Assembly (NCBI GenBank): GCA_965231815.1
Contig: OZ246890.1
Span: forward strand, 4,018,866-4,082,865
Direction of reading: 5' to 3'
Length of the DNA: 64,000 nt
From: JAPPFW01 sp965231815
GTDB lineage: Bacteria > Actinomycetota > Acidimicrobiia > Spongiisociales > Spongiisociaceae
The position numbers were made by a program, and so were the translations under genes. Under the pieces are notes generated by a model. The model was not told the origin of the DNA and ran no database searches. It saw only the letters and a list, made by a program, of their open reading frames with translations. Shown here in pieces: positions 16,343-24,917 of this stretch (position 1 is the stretch's first letter; each line of letters begins with the position of its first letter).

Positions 16343-17199
16343 TGGCTGAGACCCAGAAGACGGGAGGCGTTGATGGAGAGTAGGTGTTCTTGCGCTGACT
16401 CGGTCAGTCCGAGCGCCCGGAAGTGTTCCAGTGCCTTTGAGAGGCTGTTGCTCGGATAGCAGGACGAATACAGCATCCGGTGTTGGAGAAACCCGTTGGC
16501 GGCGTCTACGTAGTCCCGGCTGCCCGGCATGTTCGGAAGGTACATGTAGAACTCAGGCATCAGGTACACGTTGGTACATCGCATCGCCAAGGAGCAGGCG
16601 GCAGTAGTCCAAGGCCAGGACGCGTGCCCCACTATTAGTGTCAGGTCCGGAAACCGCAACGCCACTCTCTGGAGGTGTACGGGGTGGGCGTGGAGCATGT
16701 CGGGCCCGATGAAGTGGGAACTCGTAATCATCACGGGAACTCCGTTGTCCGAACACCACCGGTAAAGTGGTGTCAGCGTTCGGTGATCGTCGCGAACCGG
16801 GGGATCAGCCCATCCCGGCGTGAGGGCGATCCCGACCAGCCCCAACTCTCGCACGACTCGCTTCGCTTCCCCAAGCAGATCACGGGAATGGGGCTGGAGT
16901 CCGGCAAATCCTGAAAACCGCCCCGGGACCGACCGAACCAGTTCGGCTACATCGTCATTGCTCGAACTGCCCCAACGCGCATCCACCTGCTGGCCCATGA
17001 TCACTCCGTGATCCACTCCCGCCGCGTCCATCTCGGCGAGGAACGTCTCCATCGAACGATCGTGGAACGAGGGCGGGGTCTCCCTTCCATGGACGAACGG
17101 ATTGCCGCTGACCGGATCATCCACCTCCGGCCGAGGACGGAAGAAGTGGATGTCGTTAAGCGTCTTGAACGGCGGATGAATACGGAAATCAACGACCAC
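16339..17199 (-). CDS. Amidohydrolase family 2 (metal-dependent TIM barrel)
   Basis: This 286-residue protein resembles amidohydrolase-2 enzymes such as aminocarboxymuconate-semialdehyde decarboxylase or lactone hydrolases. It begins VVDFRIHPPF, where the HxH of the family's first strand is reduced to IHP. It also has a DAAGVDHGVIMGQQ segment (~residue 59) and LIVGHASWPW (~190), where the His of strand 5 appears. With a partial metal motif, the activity may be a metal-independent or decarboxylating variant. The start is GTG, one base after the upstream SDR stop. It overlaps the following SDR by 4 bp. Confidence 0.82.
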   Translation of the reverse strand: MVVDFRIHPPFKTLNDIHFFRPRPEVDDPVSGNPFVHGRETPPSFHDRSMETFLAEMDAAGVDHGVIMGQQVDARWGSSSNDDVAELVRSVPGRFSGFAGLQPHSRDLLGEAKRVVRELGLVGIALTPGWADPPVRDDHRTLTPLYRWCSDNGVPVMITSSHFIGPDMLHAHPVHLQRVALRFPDLTLIVGHASWPWTTAACSLAMRCTNVYLMPEFYMYLPNMPGSRDYVDAANGFLQHRMLYSSCYPSNSLSKALEHFRALGLTESAQEHLLSINASRLLGLSH

Positions 17200-17200
17200 G

Positions 17201-17968
17201 CTACGGCGTGCTGTACATCAAGTCGCCACCACCACCGACGTATAGATGCTGACCGGTGATGAAGGAGGAGTGTTCATCCGCGAAGAACTGCACCGCTTGG
17301 GCAATGTCTCGCGCGGTGCCGGGTCGGGCGATCGGCTGGCGAGCAACTCGCGCCAGCACGTTAGCCTGATCCGACTCGGGCATATTGAGAAACAGCGGCG
17401 TTACCACCAGGGTCGGCGACACGCAGTTAGCGGTAATCCCGGCCGGTCCGAGTTCGATGGCCAAGCTACGTGTAAACCCGACCACGGCCGCCTTGGACGC
17501 CGCGTAGTTGGCCAGCCCGATTCCGCCGAGCCAGCTTCTTGAGGCGATGTTCACGATCCTGCCAAACCCCGCGGCCTTCATATATGGCACTGTGGCGCCG
17601 CAAAGCAGGTATTGGGATTTGATGTTGGTGTTCATTACCCAATCCCAGTCCTGCTCGGACAACAGGTCGATGTCGGTGGGTGGGGTGATGACTCCGGCGT
17701 TATTGACCACGATGTCGATCGACCCGAACCTCTCCTCGACGCAGTTGACCGCCCGATCCACGTCGGTCCGGTCCGTCAAGTCGACCACAGCCGAAGTTGC
17801 TGCGCCGTTCCCGTGAGCTTCTGACAGGCGCTGAGCGGCTTCGGCGCCGGCCGGATTGATATCGAAGATCGCTACCCGGGCACCCAACTCGGCTAGGTGA
17901 TCGGCCACCCCGAAACCGATCCCGCCGGCGGCGCCGGTAACGATCGCTACTCGATCTCGTATGCCCAT
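17201..17968 (-). CDS. SDR family oxidoreductase
   Basis: This is a 255-residue classical SDR. It has TGAAGGIGFGVA (NAD(P) loop), NNAGV, Ser in IASRSW and the YAASK catalytic pair, then a C-terminal SFITGQHLYVGGGG segment typical of 3-oxoacyl-reductase-like or sugar/alcohol dehydrogenases. I start at ATG 17968, preceded by GAGAGGTG. The 14 upstream in-frame residues do not fit the fold. It sits 10 bp after the hydrolase gene and 1 bp before the amidohydrolase gene in the same operon. Confidence 0.9.
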   Translation of the reverse strand: MGIRDRVAIVTGAAGGIGFGVADHLAELGARVAIFDINPAGAEAAQRLSEAHGNGAATSAVVDLTDRTDVDRAVNCVEERFGSIDIVVNNAGVITPPTDIDLLSEQDWDWVMNTNIKSQYLLCGATVPYMKAAGFGRIVNIASRSWLGGIGLANYAASKAAVVGFTRSLAIELGPAGITANCVSPTLVVTPLFLNMPESDQANVLARVARQPIARPGTARDIAQAVQFFADEHSSFITGQHLYVGGGGDLMYSTP

Positions 17969-17978
17969 GTCACACCTC

Positions 17979-18920
17979 TCAGAGGACGCCGATCTTGCCT
18001 CCGAAACCACCGGGCTTGATCGCCCTAGCTACGATCACATCGAGAACCGTTCCGGCTTCTGGCGCCGGCACCTCTTCGATCACCTCGCCCGAATAGGCGC
18101 GAACCCGGGCGAACACCTCACCTGCCTCGATCCATTGGCCTATCTCGACCGCCGGCTCGTAGATACCGCCCTTGGTGGTTTTCATGAGGATGCCGTGGTC
18201 GAGAAGGATTGGCTTGCCATCCCACATGATCGGATCCCCCGCCAGGATGCCCATATGGTGGAGGGCATTCCGGAGGGCGTATTTGTGGGCGTCGATGTAA
18301 CGACGCTCCCGCCGGGCGACCCCACCGGCTTCGAGAGTCAAGGCAGGACGCCCAGCCTTCATCGCCTCACCCGAGCCGGTCCCGACACCGAGTATCGGAC
18401 CGTGCGCATCGGTAACCTCAACAAAGGTGAAACCCAGCGCCATCGACAGCTCGAGCGTGCGGCGGTCGAGGTCATCATCCCCGACTCGGTGGGTAATGAT
18501 GAAGCAATCGATGTCCTCGTCCCACTCGCCGCCGTGGACATCGATCACGGCATCCGAATGGGCAATGACCTGGGTCGTGATGGCGTGAGCGATCCGTTCG
18601 GTGATGGTTCCGTCCGGGTCGCCCGGCCAGACTCGATTCAGGTTCTTGCCGTCTACGGGATTCACGTATGCACTGTGGCCTTCCAGAGCCAGCGTATCGG
18701 CGCACAGAACCACCCGAACGGACCCTCTTAGTTGTGACGCGTCGATCTCGTTCCAGAACTCGACCGTTCCGTCCTGGGCTGCATACTCGGTCCCATGCAC
18801 ACCCGCTATAACCGCTAGACAGGGGCCTTCGGTATCACCGATCGCCGTGCCGACCGGAACCGTCGCCACAACACCATCGGCGTCGACAACCTCTATATTC
18901 GTGATGCTCTTGCTAGCCAT
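17979..18920 (-). CDS. Succinylglutamate desuccinylase/aspartoacylase family zinc hydrolase
   Basis: This 313-residue member of the M14-like AstE/AspA family has the zinc motif AGVHGTEY (His and Glu, ~residues 39-46), a DVHGGEWD motif (~131-138) supplying the third ligand, and LTLEAGG (~189) with the catalytic Glu. Relatives cleave N-acyl amino acids, and some act in ectoine breakdown (DoeB). The substrate here is unassigned. It is the first gene of the operon continuing to 15602. The start is ATG 18920 rather than an upstream codon, because family homology begins there. Confidence 0.86.
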   Translation of the reverse strand: MASKSITNIEVVDADGVVATVPVGTAIGDTEGPCLAVIAGVHGTEYAAQDGTVEFWNEIDASQLRGSVRVVLCADTLALEGHSAYVNPVDGKNLNRVWPGDPDGTITERIAHAITTQVIAHSDAVIDVHGGEWDEDIDCFIITHRVGDDDLDRRTLELSMALGFTFVEVTDAHGPILGVGTGSGEAMKAGRPALTLEAGGVARRERRYIDAHKYALRNALHHMGILAGDPIMWDGKPILLDHGILMKTTKGGIYEPAVEIGQWIEAGEVFARVRAYSGEVIEEVPAPEAGTVLDVIVARAIKPGGFGGKIGVL

Positions 18921-19058
18921 TACCTGCCTTTCGGTGACCGGGATTCGGGACTCCTGCAATTCCTAGTCCCGGCTATTTCATGGATCTGGGTTGCCGGATG
19001 AATGGAGTAGAGGAATAGTCGCCTTCTGATCAGGAAATATAGCTAACCGGCGTCAAGG

Positions 19059-20123
19059 CTAAACCACAACACCCTGGTAGCGCATGACCCGCTTTCCATC
19101 CTGGCGGACCACCCGGTACCAACTGACGGGAGCGTCGACTCGCTCGCCCTGCTCGTCGAAGGACACCGTACCGGTGATACCTTCATATGGCGCAAGGTTC
19201 TTGAAGGCTTGGAGAACCGCGGAGCGTGACGCGGTCCCAGCCCGCTTGAGCGCTTCGCCGATCATCATCACGCTGTCATAGGCTTCGGGACTGTAGGTAC
19301 TGTCCTCCGGATAGTCCGCCACGTACCGATCTCGGAAGTCTCCAGCCGACTCCAGGCGACGGAAGTCGGCCCCGGTGTGGGTGTGGACAGCCTCTTCTCC
19401 CGGATCGCCGCCACCGAGAAAGAAGGAGGTCTTCAGAGCGTCGGTGCCGAGGAACGGTACCGAGCAACCCGCCTCCCGGATCGCCGCCGACACGAGGAGT
19501 CCTTCAGTTGCATGCACCCCGAAGAAGACCACCTCCGGATTGGAAGCGACCACCGCCCTAGCCTGATCCCCGAACTCGGTACCGGTCTTGCTGATCGATA
19601 CCCGTGTCGATACCGACCCTCCGGCGGACTCGAGAGCCGCGGAGAAGTTATCGGCGACGGAAACGCCGAACGCGTCCGCATCGTGTACTACGGCCACTTT
19701 GGCGGCCTGGAGTTGGTTGGTGGCAAGTCGAGCCAACGCCCCTCCCTGCGTCTCTTCGTTGGCTACCAGCCGATGGAAGGTACGGAACCCTTTCCGGCAT
19801 AGATCGGGGTGAGAAGCGCACGGACTGACCTGCAGGAGGCCGGCTGCGTCAAAGACCGGGGCGTTGGCGAAAGCCTCCGATGAACCCATTGGCCCTACCA
19901 CCCCGATGAACCTCGGGTCGGCAGCAACGGTTTCGGCGAGGAGAGCCGACTGCCGGGGGTCACCATGGTCGTCCAGAAGCACCCAATCCACCGGCATCCC
20001 CGGATCGATACGCCTGGAGAGGTCCTCAACGCCAAGGATAAACCCGCGGTAGGTAGGCAGCGTGGGGGCGGTTCCGTTCGACCTAGTGGATATGGAGAGA
20101 GCGATGCGGGCCCGGTCAGGCAT
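19059..20123 (-). CDS. Type I periplasmic-binding-fold protein without export signal (AmiC-like)
   Basis: This 354-residue protein belongs to the Leu/Ile/Val-binding (Peripla_BP_6) family: LLDDHGDPRQSA near residue 50, VGPMGSSEA and IGVVGP near 75, VFFGVHATEGL near 205, and YSPEAYDSVMM near 285. A clear GGAGG sits 8 nt before the ATG, fixing the start. The N-terminus (MPDRARIALSIST) is not a signal peptide and carries no lipobox. No permease or ATPase of the branched-chain type is adjacent. It may be a cytoplasmic ligand sensor like Pseudomonas AmiC, which regulates amidase, rather than a transporter component. Confidence 0.8.
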   Translation of the reverse strand: MPDRARIALSISTRSNGTAPTLPTYRGFILGVEDLSRRIDPGMPVDWVLLDDHGDPRQSALLAETVAADPRFIGVVGPMGSSEAFANAPVFDAAGLLQVSPCASHPDLCRKGFRTFHRLVANEETQGGALARLATNQLQAAKVAVVHDADAFGVSVADNFSAALESAGGSVSTRVSISKTGTEFGDQARAVVASNPEVVFFGVHATEGLLVSAAIREAGCSVPFLGTDALKTSFFLGGGDPGEEAVHTHTGADFRRLESAGDFRDRYVADYPEDSTYSPEAYDSVMMIGEALKRAGTASRSAVLQAFKNLAPYEGITGTVSFDEQGERVDAPVSWYRVVRQDGKRVMRYQGVVV

Positions 20124-20377
20124 TTATAAGACCTCCGTTCATGGTTCGGGCAAGAGCGCCAACATTGTTACGTACCCGGGAAACCCTGCCGGCCGCGGCT
20201 ACCCTTTGGCTCACCTGCCGGTAGCACGGTAGTCAGAATGTGCCGGATACCGGGCAGTTCATAAAGCTAGGCGTCATCGACATTTGTTGACCCTGCTGCA
20301 AGGGGTTCCGGTCCATGGATACATCACGGCTCAGCAACTAGCTAGGCGCACATCCAAGCCGCACCGGAGGCTACCAG

Positions 20378-21457
20378 ATGACGATAGGATCCGCTCCGGG
20401 AATCAAACCGGGTATTGCACAGACCGTCCTCGGGCCGGTACCCCGCGCTGCCCTGGGGTTCACCCTGCCCCACGAGCATCTGATCATCGACTTCAGGTGC
20501 CGTTACCGACCCGGATCGGAGGACGAAGTGCGGTTGCCGTTCGACCCCGGAGATCGGTGGCGGCTGGTCGCTTCACCGGCGTACCACGAGGTCAACCTTC
20601 GGCGCACATCGCCCGAGGACGCCGTCTTTGAGATCCAACCGTTCATAGAAGCCGGTGGACGCACGGTGGTCGATCTCACCACGATAGGACTCGGGCCTGA
20701 CCGACGATCCCTTGCCTTGGTAGCTGCCGCGAGCGGAGTGAACGTGATCGGGTCAACCGGTGTTTACGTCCACCTTTCACATCCGGACTGGGTCCATTCC
20801 GCATCCCTGGATGAGCTCGTTACCATGATGGTCGACGACCTGACCCCGACCGATGAAGGCGATCCGCCCGCCGGGGTTATCGGGGAAATCGGAATCGAAG
20901 GGTTGGAACCGTGCGAGCTCAAGGTTCTCGATGCTTCAGCCATTGCCTCTTCGCAAACCGGCGCTTCTGTATGGGTTCATGTGGTCTCCGGCGCTCTCCC
21001 GGAAACCAGACCGTCCACCATCGCGGTAGTGGACCGGTTTCTCGCCGCCGGGGGTGATCCAGACCGGTTGGTGCTCTGCCACCAGGACGGATCCGGAGAC
21101 GATCGCGGTTACCAGGACGACCTTCTGGCCAGGGGCGTGATTCTCGAGTACGACACGTTCGGCTTCGAGACCGGCTTTATGCGTGACGGCGCCTTCGTGC
21201 AACTCCCTTCAGACACCCGCCGCATCCACGAAGTAGCCGACCTGTGGCGGCGAGGCCACGGGAACCGGATCCTGCTCTCGCACGATCTCTGCTACCGGAT
21301 GATGACCCGTCAATGGGGCGGCTGGGGACTTGGACACCTGCCGACCACTCTACGTCAACGTTTCGCCGAGGCCGGGATCGATGAGTATCGCTGGCGAACC
21401 ATGACCGTCGACACGCCGGGGAAACTGCTTACCGGACCACCGCCGAAGATCGGCTAG
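20378..21457 (+). CDS. Phosphotriesterase-family metal hydrolase (lactonase-like)
   Basis: This is a 359-residue TIM-barrel hydrolase. Metal ligands are visible in order: PHEHL (~residues 30-34), GEIGIEG (~170; Glu in place of the carbamylated Lys of classical enzymes), WVHV (~199), LCHQD (~232) and LSHD (~304). The Glu bridge is typical of the phosphotriesterase-like lactonase and Php branch. The natural substrate is more likely a lactone or ester than an organophosphate. GGAGG lies 7 nt before the ATG. It is divergent from the orphan binding protein gene. Confidence 0.86.
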   Translation: MTIGSAPGIKPGIAQTVLGPVPRAALGFTLPHEHLIIDFRCRYRPGSEDEVRLPFDPGDRWRLVASPAYHEVNLRRTSPEDAVFEIQPFIEAGGRTVVDLTTIGLGPDRRSLALVAAASGVNVIGSTGVYVHLSHPDWVHSASLDELVTMMVDDLTPTDEGDPPAGVIGEIGIEGLEPCELKVLDASAIASSQTGASVWVHVVSGALPETRPSTIAVVDRFLAAGGDPDRLVLCHQDGSGDDRGYQDDLLARGVILEYDTFGFETGFMRDGAFVQLPSDTRRIHEVADLWRRGHGNRILLSHDLCYRMMTRQWGGWGLGHLPTTLRQRFAEAGIDEYRWRTMTVDTPGKLLTGPPPKIG

Positions 21458-21853
21458 TTTCCTGAATAGATAGTTCGCTTGTCTGCGGGAAGGCTGATCT
21501 CGGGGATAGGGATTGATCCAACCCGTCGGGTGTGTTCCGGAAGGGGGCCGCGGTTTCCGGATGCCGGGATCTGGAAGTGTCCCACCCTGGATGCATAATG
21601 GTAGATAGCCATATGCACCGCCGGTTCGGGCTGTTCGGTACCGAACGAACCGGGGCAGGGATCATCAAATACGAACGATTCGACCGTTTCTCCCCGGTTG
21701 CGGGGGTTCGGTGGGTCGCGTTCGGGGACCTCGGAGGTGGTGGCGGGGGTGGGCCCCGTGCAGGCGACTGTCCCGGCGATTTTCGCGTTCTCGACCCCTA
21801 GCCGGAGGGGGGCCATGCGAGTCGGTTAGCAAAGTAGCCAATGACTCCCCTAC
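21458..21853. other. Non-coding gap
   Basis: I see no credible gene, RNA or repeat here. The open frames on both strands are short and overlap each other with no family resemblance. There is a G-rich stretch around 21735-21765. Confidence 0.4.
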
Positions 21854-23014
21854 TCAGGTCATAAGGCCCTCGTGGAGCGCTTCGAGTACCAACTCGGTTG
21901 CGGTATTCGGGTTCTCGGGCGCGTTCGGCAGCCCGAGGATCGTGTCGTCCAGATGGTCGGTTGCGGGCAGGCTGATCGGACCCCCGGCCCTGAAGACCCG
22001 CTGGCGATGGAGCGAAGGAACGTAGTTGAATGATGTGCTAATACCCCGGCCGGCCAGGGTCTTCGCCAACCGGTCTCGATCCCCGGCAAGGATCACGTAG
22101 CTGCGCGGCGCCGGATGGGCGCCCGCCGGACTAGCTGCCGGCGTAGCGTGATCCTGACCGACCTGCGCGAAGAAGTGGTCATAACGCGCCGCCGTGAGCC
22201 GCCGCCGTTTCGCCCAACGGTCTATAAGAGGCAGCTTCAACCGGACAAGAGCGGCCTGCAACTCATCGGGAAGGCCGTTGATCCCTACGGTGGAGTAGTC
22301 GAACCTCGCTCCGATCCGTCCGCTATGGATGGCATCAAGACTCGACAGCTTGAAACCGTAGGATGCGTACCGGCGGCACCGGCGGATCAGGTCAACATCA
22401 TCGGACGCAACCAAGCCCAGACTACCGACCGCGCCCAGCGGTTTGGTAGGTGCGCAGCTCATAATCGTTACCCGGCCGAAGGTACCCGTACGGCGCCCGT
22501 CCAGCCACACCCCCGGCGAATGGGTAATGTCCTCAATCAGGGCGACTCCTCGCTCATGCGCCACCGAAGCGATCGCGGTGGCGTCGGCCGGGTAACCGTG
22601 GGTGTGTACGAGCAGCACCGCCCGGATCCGGTCATGCCAGCGGGCCTCGAGGTCATCAACACTCATTCCGGTTGTTCCAGGCGCCACATCCACCCAGGTA
22701 AGTTCCGCTCCGAGACGGATCACCGGGGCCACTGCTGAGATGTCCAAGTTGGAAGTTACGGCCACCACATCGCCGCTTCCCAAGCCGAGGGCGTGTATAG
22801 CCGACTCCAGGGCGGCTGATCCTGACGAAACGCACAGAGCCGAATCGCGGCCCAACCATGCAGCAAACTCGCCTTCGAGGGCGCCGCTCTCCGGTCCTGC
22901 GACAAACACTCCTCCGCCTACTACCCGCTCGAATGCCGCGTTGACCTGATCGCCTAATTGGAGTAGTTGCCTGCGAGGATCGCTTAGCCGCACCCTGGGG
23001 GCAGGGCGGTTCAT
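21854..23014 (-). CDS. DegT/DnrJ/EryC1-family PLP aminotransferase
   Basis: This 386-residue fold-type I PLP enzyme has VFVAGPESGALE near residue 36, CVSSGSAALE near 61, LIEDITHSPG near 164 (PLP-pyridine Asp) and SCAPTKPLGAVGS near 185-197, with the Schiff-base Lys. Relatives transaminate keto sugars or act in antibiotic-sugar and cell-surface pathways. The ATG overlaps the stop of the preceding permease gene by 4 bp, so it is the last gene of the dppBC operon. That is an unusual companion and suggests the imported compound or its product is an amino-donor acceptor. Confidence 0.88.
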   Translation of the reverse strand: MNRPAPRVRLSDPRRQLLQLGDQVNAAFERVVGGGVFVAGPESGALEGEFAAWLGRDSALCVSSGSAALESAIHALGLGSGDVVAVTSNLDISAVAPVIRLGAELTWVDVAPGTTGMSVDDLEARWHDRIRAVLLVHTHGYPADATAIASVAHERGVALIEDITHSPGVWLDGRRTGTFGRVTIMSCAPTKPLGAVGSLGLVASDDVDLIRRCRRYASYGFKLSSLDAIHSGRIGARFDYSTVGINGLPDELQAALVRLKLPLIDRWAKRRRLTAARYDHFFAQVGQDHATPAASPAGAHPAPRSYVILAGDRDRLAKTLAGRGISTSFNYVPSLHRQRVFRAGGPISLPATDHLDDTILGLPNAPENPNTATELVLEALHEGLMT

Positions 23015-23919
23015 CGCCGTCTACGTTGCTTCGGGTCGATGATGGCGTTAAGACCGTCCCCGAGCCAGTTCGTGGCGGCCGCGGTGAGCACAAGGACAAT
23101 CCCGGGAAAGAAGGTGATCCACCAGGCGGACTCTAGAAACCCACGACCGCCCGCCATCATGTTGCCCCAGGTGGGAGTCGGCAACTGCACACCGAGTCCC
23201 AGGAAGCTCAACGAAGACTCGAATATCAGAACCTTGGCCAGCTCGAAGGTGGCGACCACGGTCAGCGGTCCGAGAGCGTTGGGGAGAATGTGACGCCGCA
23301 GCACGGTACCCGTCTTCGAGCCCATACCCACCGCCGCGTCCACAAAGTCACGTGACCGGAGAACGAGGGTCGAAGCTCTGGTGGTTCTCGCAAAAATCGG
23401 CCATCCGGTCAGCGTGAAGACAAGCACCACGTTGCCGGCGCTAGGGCCTACGATCGCCACCAGCGCAAGGGCGAGCAACACTACCGGGAAGCTGAGCTGG
23501 ACATCGACGATCCGCATAATGATGTCGTCGACGAAACCGCCGGCGAACCCGGCTACCAGTCCGGCGATCCCGCCGATCACGATGGCGCCGAACACGGCTG
23601 AGGCACTGATTGCCAGGGAGTAGCGGGCGCCGACCAGAACTCGTATGAGAACATCACGCCCGAGCTCATCAGTTCCCAGGAGGTGGCGAACACCCTTGCC
23701 ATCCACCCAACCCGGTCCGTTCAATCGACCAAGTAGGTCCTGGTAGAGAGGATCGATGGTCGTGATCATCGGCCCCACGATCGCGGCTACCACAACGATG
23801 AGGATGATGCCGCCACCCAGCAGGGCAAGCCGGCCATCCCGCCACAGGAGCCTCCACACTCTGGATCGCCGGACGGCGCGTTCAGTCCGGGACGGAGCAG
23901 CCGCGGTGTCTCCGATCAT
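23011..23919 (-). CDS. Oligopeptide/nickel-type ABC importer permease (DppC-like)
   Basis: This 302-residue inner-membrane protein has a cytoplasmic Arg-rich N-terminus and six hydrophobic spans. The family permease motif reads DELGRDVLIRVLVGARYSL near residue 85. The EAA-like loop FVDAAVGMGSKTGTVLRRHILPNAL lies near 190-215. I start at ATG 23919, because the upstream in-frame stretch is the overlapping DppB coding region. The ATG overlaps the dppB stop (ATGA). It works with DppB, the lipoprotein at 24918 and the ATPase at 29940. Confidence 0.93.
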   Translation of the reverse strand: MIGDTAAAPSRTERAVRRSRVWRLLWRDGRLALLGGGIILIVVVAAIVGPMITTIDPLYQDLLGRLNGPGWVDGKGVRHLLGTDELGRDVLIRVLVGARYSLAISASAVFGAIVIGGIAGLVAGFAGGFVDDIIMRIVDVQLSFPVVLLALALVAIVGPSAGNVVLVFTLTGWPIFARTTRASTLVLRSRDFVDAAVGMGSKTGTVLRRHILPNALGPLTVVATFELAKVLIFESSLSFLGLGVQLPTPTWGNMMAGGRGFLESAWWITFFPGIVLVLTAAATNWLGDGLNAIIDPKQRRRR

Positions 23920-24839
23920 CCGAACCGAACCCGCTTGTCGAGATGCGCGTATATGAGGTCGACGATGATGTTGATAAACACGAGCCCGACCGCCACGAGC
24001 AGGACGATGGTCCTGACGACCGGCCAATCGCGCGCTATCAACGCGTTTACCGCCAGCCGTCCGAACCCGGGCCAGGCGAATACCGTCTCGGTCACGATTG
24101 CGCCACCGAGCAAGGCGCCGATCTGGAGTCCCACGATGGTCACGACGGGAATCGCTGCGTTCTTGAAAGCGTGCCTGATATAGACACGCCCTGCTCGGGC
24201 GCCCTTGGCCCGAGCGGTAAGAATGTAGTCCTCACTTAGTGACTCGATCATCCCGATACGCGTCACCCGCAGCAGCATTCCCATCGCGGTGGGCGCTAAG
24301 GCGACGGCGGGAAGTATGAGGTGTTTCGGAGTGCCGTACCCCGATGTCGGCAGCAGCCCCATCCGGAAAGCCACCACCGAGATCAGGATTAGCCCCAGCC
24401 AGAAAGCGGGTATCGACTGCCCGGCCAGAGCGACCAGCAAGGCGCCTCGATCAACCGCGGTTCCACGCCTAATACCGGCGAAGATCCCCAGCGGTATGCC
24501 GATCAGCATCGCCAAGCCGACCGCGGACCCGATCAAGATCGCCGTGGGAACCACCGTTGGTTTGATCACATCCAGCACCGGAAGGCGGGCCGCGACCGAC
24601 GTCCCGAAATCGGCCCGGATAATCCCGCTCATGTACTCGACGTACTGCACCCAGAGAGGTTCGTCGAGACCCATCTGCGCTCTGAGCGCTGCCACGGCTT
24701 CAGGCGTGGCCCCGTCGCCGAGAATCAGGAAGGCGGGATCGCCTGGTACCACGTTCACGAGCGCGAACACGACGATCGTGACCAGAACGACGATGATCAA
24801 AGCATGAAACAGCCTTCGTAGCAGGTAGCGAAGGGTCAA
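23916..24839 (-). CDS. Oligopeptide/nickel-type ABC importer permease (DppB-like)
   Basis: This 307-residue inner-membrane permease begins with the family N-terminus RYLLRRLFHALIIVVLVT. It has NVVPGDPA in the periplasmic loop after the first span, LPTSGYGTPKHLILPA near 170, and an EAA loop YILTARAKGARAGRV near 207. It is separated from the upstream binding-protein gene by a strong hairpin (24867-24903), so permease expression may be lower than that of the binding protein. Confidence 0.94.
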   Translation of the reverse strand: MTLRYLLRRLFHALIIVVLVTIVVFALVNVVPGDPAFLILGDGATPEAVAALRAQMGLDEPLWVQYVEYMSGIIRADFGTSVAARLPVLDVIKPTVVPTAILIGSAVGLAMLIGIPLGIFAGIRRGTAVDRGALLVALAGQSIPAFWLGLILISVVAFRMGLLPTSGYGTPKHLILPAVALAPTAMGMLLRVTRIGMIESLSEDYILTARAKGARAGRVYIRHAFKNAAIPVVTIVGLQIGALLGGAIVTETVFAWPGFGRLAVNALIARDWPVVRTIVLLVAVGLVFINIIVDLIYAHLDKRVRFG

Positions 24840-24866
24840 ACCGGGCTCCGATCACCAAAGACTATG

Positions 24867-24903
24867 TAGGACCGGGAGGAGGTATCGCCCCCTCCCGGTC
24901 CTA
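24867..24903 (-). terminator. Hairpin between the binding-protein gene and dppB (attenuator)
   Basis: A perfect 13-bp stem, TAGGACCGGGAGG with its complement, encloses an 11-nt loop. There is no long T run after it in the minus direction, so it may be a partial terminator or an mRNA-end stabiliser. In importer operons such a hairpin is commonly used to keep binding protein in excess over permeases. Confidence 0.75.
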
Positions 24904-24917
24904 GTTTAGGTTCTAGA

